Below are positions 1-7,027 of a stretch of 64,000 nt of DNA, piece after piece. How positions within the stretch are numbered: position 1 is the first letter of the stretch; every line of letters starts with the position of its first letter. The DNA comes from Magnetospirillum sp. 15-1 (GTDB lineage Bacteria; Pseudomonadota; Alphaproteobacteria; Rhodospirillales; Magnetospirillaceae). The stretch covers positions 205,055-269,054 of the forward strand of contig NZ_FXXN01000023.1 in the NCBI RefSeq assembly GCF_900184795.1, read 5' to 3'. The notes under the pieces are model-generated. The model was not told where the DNA came from. It saw only the letters and a list, made by a program, of their open reading frames with translations, and ran no database searches. Made by a program: the position numbers and the translations under genes.

Positions 1-5
1 TTGCA

Positions 6-308
6 TTGAACACCATCGAAGACCTTTGGCGTTTCGCCCGAAAGACGCGGATTGCCCATCATATTCCCGGCAGGGTCCGTCTCAAGCTGGAGGGCAAGGC
101 CGGCGACGCCGTGGCCGAGGTGCGGCGCTTCATCGATGCCGCCTCCGAGGTTTCGGGAATCCGCTCGGTCAACGTCAACCTCTTGGCCCGTTCCTGCGTG
201 GTGGAGTACGACACCACCCTCATCGCCCCCTCCGCCTGGCAGGATATCGTCGACGGAACGCGATCCCCCCATGCGGAACGGTTGCTGCGGTCCCTGGCCC
301 GCACCTGA
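6..308 (+). CDS. HMA_2-like heavy-metal-associated domain protein
   Basis: Small 100-residue protein that is essentially one ferredoxin-like HMA_2 domain. The segment HHIPGRVRLKL followed by VSGIRSVNVNLLARSCVVEYD is the same beta-alpha-beta pattern found at the N-terminus of the P-type ATPase encoded at 1285, but the CxxC metal ligand pair of classical HMA domains is absent. It is the first gene of a compact plus-strand set leading into that ATPase, so a role in the same transport process, perhaps as a partner of the pump, is inferred. The start used is a TTG at position 6; because the window begins five bases earlier, the true start may lie upstream and the protein could be longer. Confidence 0.6.
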   Translation: MNTIEDLWRFARKTRIAHHIPGRVRLKLEGKAGDAVAEVRRFIDAASEVSGIRSVNVNLLARSCVVEYDTTLIAPSAWQDIVDGTRSPHAERLLRSLART

Positions 309-331
309 TCCTCCAATTGAAAGGCAACGCC

Positions 332-667
332 ATGCATCCTCTGCTTACCTTCGCCTCGGGACTGGTTGCCGGCATCGTCGGCGTCAAACTGCTGAAGAAG
401 GCCACGCCCCCGGCTGCCGCCCAGTTGGACGACATTGGCGGCAAGGCTCGCCAGGGTCTGGCCCAGGCCCAGAGCAGCCTGCGCGACGCGACCGTGTCAG
501 GCCTCTCCGCCATCGAGAAGTCCTCGGCCAGTCTGCGGGCCAAGCTGACCCCCGCCGCCGCCGAACCCGTCAAGGCGGCGAAGGCGGCCAAACCCGCCCG
601 TGCCCGCAAGGCTCCGGTCCGCAAGGTCAAGGCCGCCCCGGCGGCCGATGGCGGAACCACCCCGTGA
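332..667 (+). CDS. Small Ala/Lys-rich protein with N-terminal membrane segment
   Basis: A 111-residue protein of no family I can name. Residues 1-20 form one hydrophobic segment (LLTFASGLVAGIVGVKLL), the middle is an Ala/Gln-rich, probably helical stretch, and the C-terminal third is a low-complexity Ala/Lys/Arg tail (AKAAKPARARKAPVRKVKAA). The picture is a membrane-anchored protein with a basic cytoplasmic tail. The ATG at 332 lies about 20 bases after the preceding gene, and its stop overlaps the GTG of the next gene (GTGA), indicating translational coupling in the ATPase operon. No function is assigned. Confidence 0.5.
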   Translation: MHPLLTFASGLVAGIVGVKLLKKATPPAAAQLDDIGGKARQGLAQAQSSLRDATVSGLSAIEKSSASLRAKLTPAAAEPVKAAKAAKPARARKAPVRKVKAAPAADGGTTP

Positions 668-993
668 AGCGCAAACGGCGCGACGGCAAGGCGGCCGCCG
701 CTTCCACCACCGAGGTCTTCGTGCGCGGCTTCATCGCCACGGCGCTGCTGTCGGCCCTGCAGGACCGTGCCGCCGGAAGTGCCTCGCCGCCCTGGCGGAG
801 GATCCTCCGCCACGGCCTCCAGGGCGGCGCGGCCCTGGCGGCCGGCACCAAGGCGGCCGAGGCCATCGGACGCCGCGACTACCGCACCGGCACGGCGGCC
901 GTGATCGCCGGCGCCACCGTCATCGTGGCGGCCGAGACCGCATTGCAGATCCCCCACACCCAGGAGAATCCCCTTGGCCAAGAAGAAGCGTAA
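664..993 (+). CDS. Small hydrophobic protein of the ATPase operon
   Basis: A 109-residue protein starting at a GTG that overlaps the previous stop codon. It has a basic N-terminus (KRKRRDGK), a FVRGFIATALLSALQD segment, a Gly/Ala-rich stretch around residues 50-65 and a hydrophobic segment near residues 75-95 (TGTAAVIAGATVIVAAETAL) that may cross the membrane. No catalytic or metal-binding motif is visible. Its 3' end overlaps the start of the following gene by 20 bases. I do not recognise a family; function can only be guessed from its place between an HMA_2 protein and a P-type ATPase. Confidence 0.5.
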   Translation: MKRKRRDGKAAAASTTEVFVRGFIATALLSALQDRAAGSASPPWRRILRHGLQGGAALAAGTKAAEAIGRRDYRTGTAAVIAGATVIVAAETALQIPHTQENPLGQEEA

Positions 994-1285
994 GAAGGCG
1001 AAGAACGGCAAGCATGACGGCACCTGGAACGCCGCCCAGGCCCCGCAGGGCCAGGGGGGTATGCTGGGGGGCCTGACCCGCCTGCTGCCCGGCCAGCCGT
1101 CCGAGCAGTTCCTGGTGGGCGCCCTGATCGGCGCCGCCGCCACCTATGTCCTGGCCGACGAGGCGTTGCGCGGCAAGCTGATCCGCTCGGGCCTCAAGCT
1201 CTATTCCGAACTGGCGGGAGGCTTGGCCGAGATGAAGGAACAGGCCGCCGATATCCAGGCGGAACTGGCGGCCGAGCAAGGCTGA
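974..1285 (+). CDS. YtxH-like small membrane-associated protein
   Basis: A 103-residue protein read from a TTG at 974, chosen because AGGAG at 962-966 sits at correct distance and the frame is open from there; an in-frame ATG further in would lose the basic N-terminus. It starts with a Lys-rich segment (KKKRKKAKNGKHDG), then a Gly/Gln-rich linker, a predicted membrane segment (FLVGALIGAAATYVLAD) and an amphipathic helix (GGLAEMKEQAADIQAELAAEQG) resembling YtxH-type proteins. Its stop overlaps the ATPase ATG (TGATG). Probably an accessory of the pump; this is inference from the operon only. Confidence 0.5.
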   Translation: MAKKKRKKAKNGKHDGTWNAAQAPQGQGGMLGGLTRLLPGQPSEQFLVGALIGAAATYVLADEALRGKLIRSGLKLYSELAGGLAEMKEQAADIQAELAAEQG

Positions 1286-3387
1286 TGGCCGAGCCCCGGC
1301 TGGCGACGCCCTGGCTGGCGGCGGTGGAGATCGTTCACCGCCTGTCCGGACGGGTTCGGCTGCGTTATCGCTTCCCGCGCGGAGTGGTGGCCGATGTCGC
1401 CGGATTGGAGCGCCTGACCACCAGCCTCTGCGGCGTCACGTCGGTACGGGCCAACGCCCATGCCCGTTCGCTGACCGTAACCTTCGATCCCGACGTCACC
1501 GATGCCGAGACCCTGCGCGAAGGGGTATCCGTACTGGCGCCGCCGTCCGGGATCAAGCCGTCACGGCCATGTGACCGCGGGCCGGTGGCCGCCGCCCTGG
1601 CCACCCTGCTGGGAACCGGCCTGCTGCCGCCGCCCCTGCGGCTGCCGGTCTCGCTGGCCGGTGCGCTGCCGCTGCTGCGCCACGCGGCGACCGATTACCG
1701 CGAAAGCGGCGTGACCTCGCACGTGCTGGAAGGCATGGCGGTGGCCATTTCGCTTGGCCGGTCCGATTACACCGCCGCCAACACCACCACCTTCATGCTG
1801 GCGCTCGGCGAGTACATGGAGGATTCCATCGCCCGGCGTTCCGACGAATTGCTGAAGCATCTGCTGCGTCCGGCCAGTGACGAGATCTGGGTCCTGCGCG
1901 ATGGAGTCGAGATTTTGGAGCCCGCCGCCACCGTGGTGGTGGGCGACACGGTGATCATCGCCACCGGTTCGGTCATTCCGGTGGACGGTACGGTGCTGAG
2001 CGGCGAAGCCACCGTCAACGAGGCGGCCATGACCGGCGAAAGCATCTCGGTGGTCAAGACCCGGGGCTCGTCCGTGCTGTCCGGCACCCTGGTCGAGGAG
2101 GGCCGGCTGGCCGTCTACGCCGAGCAGGTGGGAAGCAGCACGGCCGCCGCGCGCATCGCCGATTACGTCGAGCAATCCCTGGTCGCCAAGAGCGAGGCGC
2201 AACTGGAGGCCTCGCGGCTGGCCGACCGGCTGGTGCCCACGGTACTGAAGCTGGCCGGCGGGTCCTTCCTGCTGTCGGGCGACTGGCGCCGCGCCGCCTC
2301 GGTGCTGCAGGCCGACTATTCCTGCGCCCTGAAGCTGGCCACGCCGGTAGCTTTCAAATCGGCCATGTTCGGGGCGGGCAAGGCGGGAATCCTGGTCAAG
2401 GGCGCCACGGCGCTGGAGCGTCTGGCCAGCGCCGACACCTTCATCTTCGACAAGACCGGCACGCTGACCTCCGGCGTGCTGGCGGTCACCGACGCCGTCA
2501 CCTTCGACGCTCAGTACAGCCCCGATGACCTGATCTGCCTGGCGGCCTCGGTGGAGGAACATTACTTCCACCCGCTGGCCATGGCCGTGGTCAGCGCGGC
2601 GCGGGCCACCCACAACCGCCACTTCGACCATCAGGAAGTGCAGTTCATCGTCGCCCACGGCGTGGCCAGCGTGGTGGACGGCAAGCGGATCGTGGTGGGG
2701 TCGCGCCATTTCATCGAGGAAGACGAGGCCATCGACACCTCGGGGCACAAGGAAGAGATCGACCACCTCTACCGCGACGGCAAGACCTTGCTGTTCATCG
2801 GCTATGGCGGACAGCTTCTCGGTCTGCTCGCCCTCAAGGACAGTATCCGTCCGACCAGCGCCGCCACGGTCCGCCGGCTGCGCGAATTGGGGGCGAGGCG
2901 CATCCTGATGCTGACCGGCGACCATCGCGAGCGGGCGGAGGAACTGGCCACCGCACTCGGTCTCGACGGCTTCCACGCCGAACTGATGCCCGAGGACAAG
3001 GCCCGCATCATCGCGGAGATGAACGCCCAGGGTGCCCGCATCGCCTTCATCGGCGACGGCATCAATGACGCCCCCGCCCTGGCGGGAGCCCATGTGGGCA
3101 TCGCCATGCAGAAGGGCGCCGACATCGCACGCCTCACCGCCGACATCGCCCTGCTGGAGGACGAGGTCGAGCGGGTGGCCGACGCCAAGGAGGCCGCCAA
3201 CGCGGTGATGGGCCTGATCAAGACCAACTACCGGGCGACGGTCGGCCTCAACACCGCCATCCTGGGCGCGGCGGCCCTGGGATTGCTGTCGCCCATCGCC
3301 ACCTCGGTGCTGCACAACGGCACCACCATCGGCATCCTGCTCAACGCGCTGCGGCGGCGCGGCGCGAGACAGACCGTCAAAGGCTGA
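1285..3387 (+). CDS. P1B-type metal-translocating ATPase with N-terminal HMA_2 domain
   Basis: A 700-residue heavy-metal P-type ATPase. Residues about 10-75 form an HMA_2-like domain without CxxC. The actuator domain carries MTGES, the phosphorylation site is FDKTGTLT, the nucleotide-binding domain has the P1B-specific HP dipeptide (EEHYFHPLAMAV), and the hinge has MLTGD and GDGINDAPAL, so the catalytic cycle looks intact. The membrane metal motif that usually reads CPC, SPC or TPC directly before AL.LATP reads YSC here (DYSCALKLATP), so the proline is missing and the ion cannot be guessed. The transmembrane region before the actuator is short compared with CopA or ZntA. Last gene of a five-gene operon; it converges on the flavodoxin unit downstream. 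Confidence 0.85.
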   Translation: MAEPRLATPWLAAVEIVHRLSGRVRLRYRFPRGVVADVAGLERLTTSLCGVTSVRANAHARSLTVTFDPDVTDAETLREGVSVLAPPSGIKPSRPCDRGPVAAALATLLGTGLLPPPLRLPVSLAGALPLLRHAATDYRESGVTSHVLEGMAVAISLGRSDYTAANTTTFMLALGEYMEDSIARRSDELLKHLLRPASDEIWVLRDGVEILEPAATVVVGDTVIIATGSVIPVDGTVLSGEATVNEAAMTGESISVVKTRGSSVLSGTLVEEGRLAVYAEQVGSSTAAARIADYVEQSLVAKSEAQLEASRLADRLVPTVLKLAGGSFLLSGDWRRAASVLQADYSCALKLATPVAFKSAMFGAGKAGILVKGATALERLASADTFIFDKTGTLTSGVLAVTDAVTFDAQYSPDDLICLAASVEEHYFHPLAMAVVSAARATHNRHFDHQEVQFIVAHGVASVVDGKRIVVGSRHFIEEDEAIDTSGHKEEIDHLYRDGKTLLFIGYGGQLLGLLALKDSIRPTSAATVRRLRELGARRILMLTGDHRERAEELATALGLDGFHAELMPEDKARIIAEMNAQGARIAFIGDGINDAPALAGAHVGIAMQKGADIARLTADIALLEDEVERVADAKEAANAVMGLIKTNYRATVGLNTAILGAAALGLLSPIATSVLHNGTTIGILLNALRRRGARQTVKG

Positions 3388-3404
3388 TTTCCCACCGTCC
3401 CGGA

Positions 3405-3773
3405 TCAGGCCCTGGCGGCCTGTCCGCCGGCCATTCCCCGTCCCGCCTTTGTCATGGACAGAAACCGCAGGCACTGCTGCTCGCGGTCATAGCCCAGAAG
3501 CGTGCCCAGGATGAAATCCTCCTCGGGCGTCAGGCGGCACAACGGCTTGGTGACCATGTGGCGGACCAGTTGGACACAGGCCTTCCGCCCGAAGAAGACG
3601 TTGACCTTCTTCGGGCTGACCGGCTGGGCGTGGTGTTCGATGGATTCGGTCCGCAGCCGCGTAGCGACCTCTGTCGCCTCCTGGGCGGTCATGGTCATCA
3701 TGAACAACTGGCGGACACCCTTGCGGTACTCATAGAGCCTGTGGACGAGATCGCCCATGGTCGCCGATTTCAT
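3405..3773 (-). CDS. DUF2023-like protein, flavodoxin partner
   Basis: A 122-residue soluble protein. The pattern MGDLVHRLYEYRKGVRQL, then FFGRKACVQLVRHM and LTPEEDFILGTLLGYD, fits the small DUF2023 family as I remember it; members often lie next to flavodoxin genes. Start ATG at 3773 overlaps the flavodoxin stop (ATGA), so the two are translationally coupled; upstream in-frame starts would lie inside flavodoxin. Function of the family is not known to me; the tight link suggests a role in flavodoxin function or low-iron physiology. Family assignment is from pattern memory and would need a profile search. Confidence 0.6.
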   Translation of the reverse strand: MKSATMGDLVHRLYEYRKGVRQLFMMTMTAQEATEVATRLRTESIEHHAQPVSPKKVNVFFGRKACVQLVRHMVTKPLCRLTPEEDFILGTLLGYDREQQCLRFLSMTKAGRGMAGGQAARA

Positions 3774-4252
3774 CGCAACTGCTCCAGCCATGCGTCGATA
3801 CGGCCATTGGTCAGGTTGGACTGCGTGTCCTCATCCAGGGCAAGGCCGACGAACCGGCCGTCCCTCAACGCCGTGGAGCACGAAAAATCATACCCCGCGG
3901 TATCGGTGAAGCCGATCACCTCGGCCCCTCGGGCCACCACCTTGTCGTACAGGATGCCCATGGCATCGACGAAGCTGTCCGGATAGGTCATCTGGTCGCC
4001 GGTACCGAACAAAGCTACCTTGCGGGACAGAAGGTCGGCGCCTTTCAACTGATTGATGTAAAGGTCCCAATCGGTCTGCAATTCACCCATGCCATAGGTG
4101 GGACCGCCGAGAATCAGCAGGTCGCAGCCCTCGTAGTCGGCCGTCCGCGCCTCTTGAACGTCAAGAAGGCGCGCCCCTATCCTCTTGGCGATCCTGGAAG
4201 CCACCTCCTTGGTGGCTCCGGCATCCGAACCAAAGATCACGGTCACATTCAT
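3770..4252 (-). CDS. fldA: Flavodoxin
   Basis: A 160-residue flavodoxin, a soluble FMN electron carrier that commonly replaces ferredoxin when iron is scarce. The N-terminal FMN phosphate loop is seen as IFGSDAGATKEVA (normally T/S-x-T-G-x-T; here S-D-A-G-A-T), and the second loop as LGGPTYGMGELQTDW, including the Tyr/Trp region that sandwiches the flavin. Length and the segment ending in DEDTQSNLTNGRIDAW match the long-chain bacterial type. It begins at an ATG 38 bases downstream of a near-perfect 19-bp palindrome (4291-4309) and is followed, with ATGA overlap, by the DUF2023-like gene. Iron-dependent regulation is inferred from the palindrome. Confidence 0.9.
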   Translation of the reverse strand: MNVTVIFGSDAGATKEVASRIAKRIGARLLDVQEARTADYEGCDLLILGGPTYGMGELQTDWDLYINQLKGADLLSRKVALFGTGDQMTYPDSFVDAMGILYDKVVARGAEVIGFTDTAGYDFSCSTALRDGRFVGLALDEDTQSNLTNGRIDAWLEQLR

Positions 4253-4290
4253 GCCCGGCTCCTATCCTGCTGTAATCGGGCTATGCTATC

Positions 4291-4309
4291 GCGAGTGATA
4301 ATCAATCGC
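4291..4309. promoter_or_regulatory. 19-bp palindrome, probable Fur-type operator
   Basis: The sequence GCGAGTGATAATCAATCGC is an inverted repeat with arms GCGA.TGAT and ATCA.TCGC around a central base; only one pair besides the centre is mismatched. It lies 38 bases before the flavodoxin start codon on the minus strand, where an operator overlapping the promoter would be expected. The TGAT..ATCA core is compatible with Fur-family boxes. The link to iron is inference from this core and from the flavodoxin. Confidence 0.5.
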
Positions 4310-4415
4310 AACACTGCAATGTGACGCCCACCTCCGTCGTCAGCGTTTTCACACACCATCCTTCGCTGGCAGGTATCCCTTGGCCCCCACGGCAAGGACG
4401 CGTTCGAACGCTTGA

Positions 4416-4443
4416 AGGCGGGAGGAACATCACCTCCCCGCCT
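4416..4443 (-). terminator. Hairpin after the redox operon
   Basis: Inverted repeat AGGCGGGAGG - loop - CCTCCCCGCCT, 39 bases beyond the stop codon of the last redox gene (4482) on the minus strand. The stem is GC-rich with one bulged base. There is no clear U-run after it, so it may be a weak or factor-assisted terminator separating this operon from the flavodoxin unit. The rest of the 4253-4481 gap shows no gene. Confidence 0.35.
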
Positions 4444-4481
4444 CGTGCGGGATTCCATCGCGGCCCTGATCTTTTGTAGCC

Positions 4482-4748
<267 letters not shown>

Positions 4749-5861
4749 TCAGACAAGCAGATAGAGGGCGGCCAGCCCCACCGACAGGATGGCGAAGACA
4801 ATCCTGGCGCGGATATCGGCGACGAGGCTCCAGCCCAGCCGTCCGCTCCAGACCACGCCCAGCCCCACAAACGGCCAACGCAGCCAGGGCAGCAGATCAA
4901 GGCGTTCCAGCAGGGCCAGGGAATGCTCGACCGCCCCCAGGAACAGCCCGAACCCGGCCAGGGGGATCAGGGCATAGGCCAAACGCTTCCACCCCGCCCG
5001 GCCCGCCGCCAGCACCAGCGACGCGGCGACGGCGCATCCCAGCGCCAGCGCCACCCCCAGGATGGCCGCCGGCTCGCCGGTCCAGTGAAAGCCGGCGAAG
5101 CACAGACCCACCAGCACAAAGCAGATGCCCACCGCGTCCCAGGGCCGCGCCTCGTCGTCCCGGAGCGTGATGATTTCCGAGCCCGGGGGCCGCCACGACA
5201 GCTCAACCGCGCCGCGATGGCCCGAGCAGCGGCCGCACATATTGCATTTCTCGTTGCTGGTCAGCCGGCGCACGTCCAGCAGCAAGGGGCAGTCCACCGG
5301 CTTGGGGGCCGGGCGGGGCGCCGCATCCCATGCCGCGCGGTCCACCTTGAAATGCAGCGCCGAGGCCCGCGCCAGCAGCGAGAACACGGCTCCAGCCGGG
5401 CAGAGATAGCGGCACCACACGCGGCGCCCCTTGCCGAACCACAGACCGGTAGCCAGGGCCAGAGCCGACATGGTGCCCACCGCCGCCAGGGTGCCCCAGG
5501 CCGAGCGATGGGCGTCCAGGGCATCGCTGAACAGGGTCACCATGGCGAAGGCCAGCAGCGGCCACCAGCCCCAGCGCAGGGCTTCGGTGGGCTTGGCGCC
5601 ATGGCCGTGGCGGCTGGCGCATTCGGTGACGGTGCCGTCCGGGCACAGCACGCCGCACCAGAACTGGCCGAACACCATCACCGACAGGATCACCGCCGGC
5701 CACCAGACGCCCCAGAACACCGCCTCGGCCACCCGGCCCAGGCCGCTGGCCGGTGCCAGGACAGGCCCCAGCAACAGGGCGAAATACACCAGCGCCATGC
5801 TCCACTGAAGGCGGCGGACCACATCCTGGCGACGGTGGAGAAAATCGCCGACCGCCTTCAT
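4749..5861 (-). CDS. NapH/NosR-like membrane 4Fe-4S protein
   Basis: A 370-residue polytopic membrane protein. It has two CxxxCP motifs of the NapH/NosR/RdxA kind (CGVLCPDGTVTEC near residue 75 and CRYLCPAGAVF near residue 155) and a ferredoxin-like CNMCGRC near residue 215, followed by several more hydrophobic segments in the C-terminal 130 residues. Relatives pass electrons between the quinone pool and a periplasmic or cytoplasmic partner. No napA or nosZ is nearby; instead the gene overlaps the HEAT-repeat gene by ATGA and precedes a ferredoxin, so it probably connects quinol oxidation or reduction to the soluble ferredoxins of this operon. Which direction electrons run cannot be read from the sequence. 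Confidence 0.75.
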   Translation of the reverse strand: MKAVGDFLHRRQDVVRRLQWSMALVYFALLLGPVLAPASGLGRVAEAVFWGVWWPAVILSVMVFGQFWCGVLCPDGTVTECASRHGHGAKPTEALRWGWWPLLAFAMVTLFSDALDAHRSAWGTLAAVGTMSALALATGLWFGKGRRVWCRYLCPAGAVFSLLARASALHFKVDRAAWDAAPRPAPKPVDCPLLLDVRRLTSNEKCNMCGRCSGHRGAVELSWRPPGSEIITLRDDEARPWDAVGICFVLVGLCFAGFHWTGEPAAILGVALALGCAVAASLVLAAGRAGWKRLAYALIPLAGFGLFLGAVEHSLALLERLDLLPWLRWPFVGLGVVWSGRLGWSLVADIRARIVFAILSVGLAALYLLV

Positions 5862-6793
5862 GCAAGCGCGTCCAGGGCTCGCCGGGCCGACTTGCGCACC
5901 TCGACGTCGGTATCGCTCAGGGCCTCGGTCAGGGCGGGCACCGCCGAGCGATCACCGATGGCGGCCAGGGCGTTGACCGCCTCGCGCCGCAGATTGCCGA
6001 TGGCGTGGGACAATTGGCCGATCAGGGCGGGCACCGCCGCCGGAGCCTTCAGCTTGCCCAGCGCCACCGCCGCCTTGAGGCGCACCTGCCAGTACTGGTC
6101 GTCGAGGGCGATGATCAGGCCGCCCACCGCCATGCCGGGCAGCAGCTTGCCCAGGGTTACCGCCGCCTCTTCCCGCGTCTGCCAGTCGGCGTCACGCAAC
6201 CCCAGCAACAAGGCGGGAGCCGCCGCTTCCGGATCGGCGAAGCCCAGCGCGCCGACTGCGGCGCGGCGCACCTCGGCATCACCATCCACGGCGATGCGTT
6301 CGGTCAAACCCGCCACGGCGCCGGAATGACGCAGATAGCCCAGCACACGCACCGCCTCCAGCCGTACCGAGGCCAGGGGATCACCGAGGCAATCCAGCGC
6401 CGGCTCCAGCGCGCCGTCCTGCCGCAGCTTGCGCAAACCGGCAAGGACGGCCGCCCTCGCCTGCCCCTGCGCTCCCTCGAGGCGGACCAGGAGCACCGGC
6501 CCGGCGGCGGGATCGAGAATCTCCACCAGGGATTCCGCCGCCGCCGCCCGGATTTCGGCATCCTCGTCCCCCAAGCGGTCCACCAGGGCGTTGACGCCAT
6601 CGCCGGACGCATCTCCCTCCAGGGCCTTGACCGCCTCCAGCCGCACGCCGGCATCCTCGTCGCGGCTCGCGCGGGCGAACAGGTGGGAATGGTCATGAAC
6701 CCAATCCACCGCCTGCATCACCGCGATACGGCGGATATCCGGATCGGGCTGATCCAGGGCGGCGATCAGGGCGATGATCTCGCTATCGGGCAT
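5858..6793 (-). CDS. HEAT-repeat protein
   Basis: A 311-residue protein made almost entirely of about ten HEAT/PBS-lyase-like repeats of roughly 31 residues, each of the form D.D..VR..A..ALG...... (for example DDQYWQVRLKAAVALGKL and DTDVEVRKSARRALDALA). No signal peptide or membrane segment is seen, so it is cytoplasmic. Such scaffolds bind other proteins; here it lies between the genes for an AprB-like ferredoxin (7-base gap) and a membrane Fe-S protein (ATGA overlap), so it may hold the flavoenzyme, ferredoxin and membrane protein together. That role is inferred from position only. Confidence 0.8.
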   Translation of the reverse strand: MPDSEIIALIAALDQPDPDIRRIAVMQAVDWVHDHSHLFARASRDEDAGVRLEAVKALEGDASGDGVNALVDRLGDEDAEIRAAAAESLVEILDPAAGPVLLVRLEGAQGQARAAVLAGLRKLRQDGALEPALDCLGDPLASVRLEAVRVLGYLRHSGAVAGLTERIAVDGDAEVRRAAVGALGFADPEAAAPALLLGLRDADWQTREEAAVTLGKLLPGMAVGGLIIALDDQYWQVRLKAAVALGKLKAPAAVPALIGQLSHAIGNLRREAVNALAAIGDRSAVPALTEALSDTDVEVRKSARRALDALA

Positions 6794-6800
6794 GACCGCC

Positions 6801-7022
6801 TCAGCGCAGCAGGTAGGGAATGGCTACGGTGATCGCCTTGGTCGGGCAATCGTGCTGGCAGGGCAGGCAGTACCAGCACTCGTCATAGGCCATGCGCACC
6901 TTGCCGTCCGGGCCGATGGCCAGGATGTCGGTGGGGCAGACGTCGATGCAGGTGCGGCATCCCTTGGCGGCGATGCATTTGTCGTGGTCGATGGTGACGG
7001 AGGGTTGGGTAAGATGGGTCAT
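6801..7022 (-). CDS. AprB-like two-cluster ferredoxin
   Basis: A 73-residue ferredoxin with two [4Fe-4S] motifs: C-x5-C-x2-C-x3-CP (CIAAKGCRTCIDVCP) and CWYCLPCQHDCPTKAI. The expanded first motif and the CWYCLPC second motif resemble the iron-sulfur subunit of adenylylsulfate reductase (AprB) rather than ordinary ferredoxins, but the C-terminal extension of true AprB is missing, so the protein is about half the usual length. Only five bases separate it from the upstream flavoprotein gene, so the two very probably form an alpha-beta enzyme in which this subunit relays electrons to or from the FAD. Confidence 0.8.
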   Translation of the reverse strand: MTHLTQPSVTIDHDKCIAAKGCRTCIDVCPTDILAIGPDGKVRMAYDECWYCLPCQHDCPTKAITVAIPYLLR

Positions 7023-7027
7023 GGCTG

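Noticed and set aside
1561-3474. Long minus-strand open frame opposite the P-type ATPase
   Set aside because: No recognisable domain; Gln/Gly/Arg-rich antisense composition. The plus strand carries all ATPase motifs.
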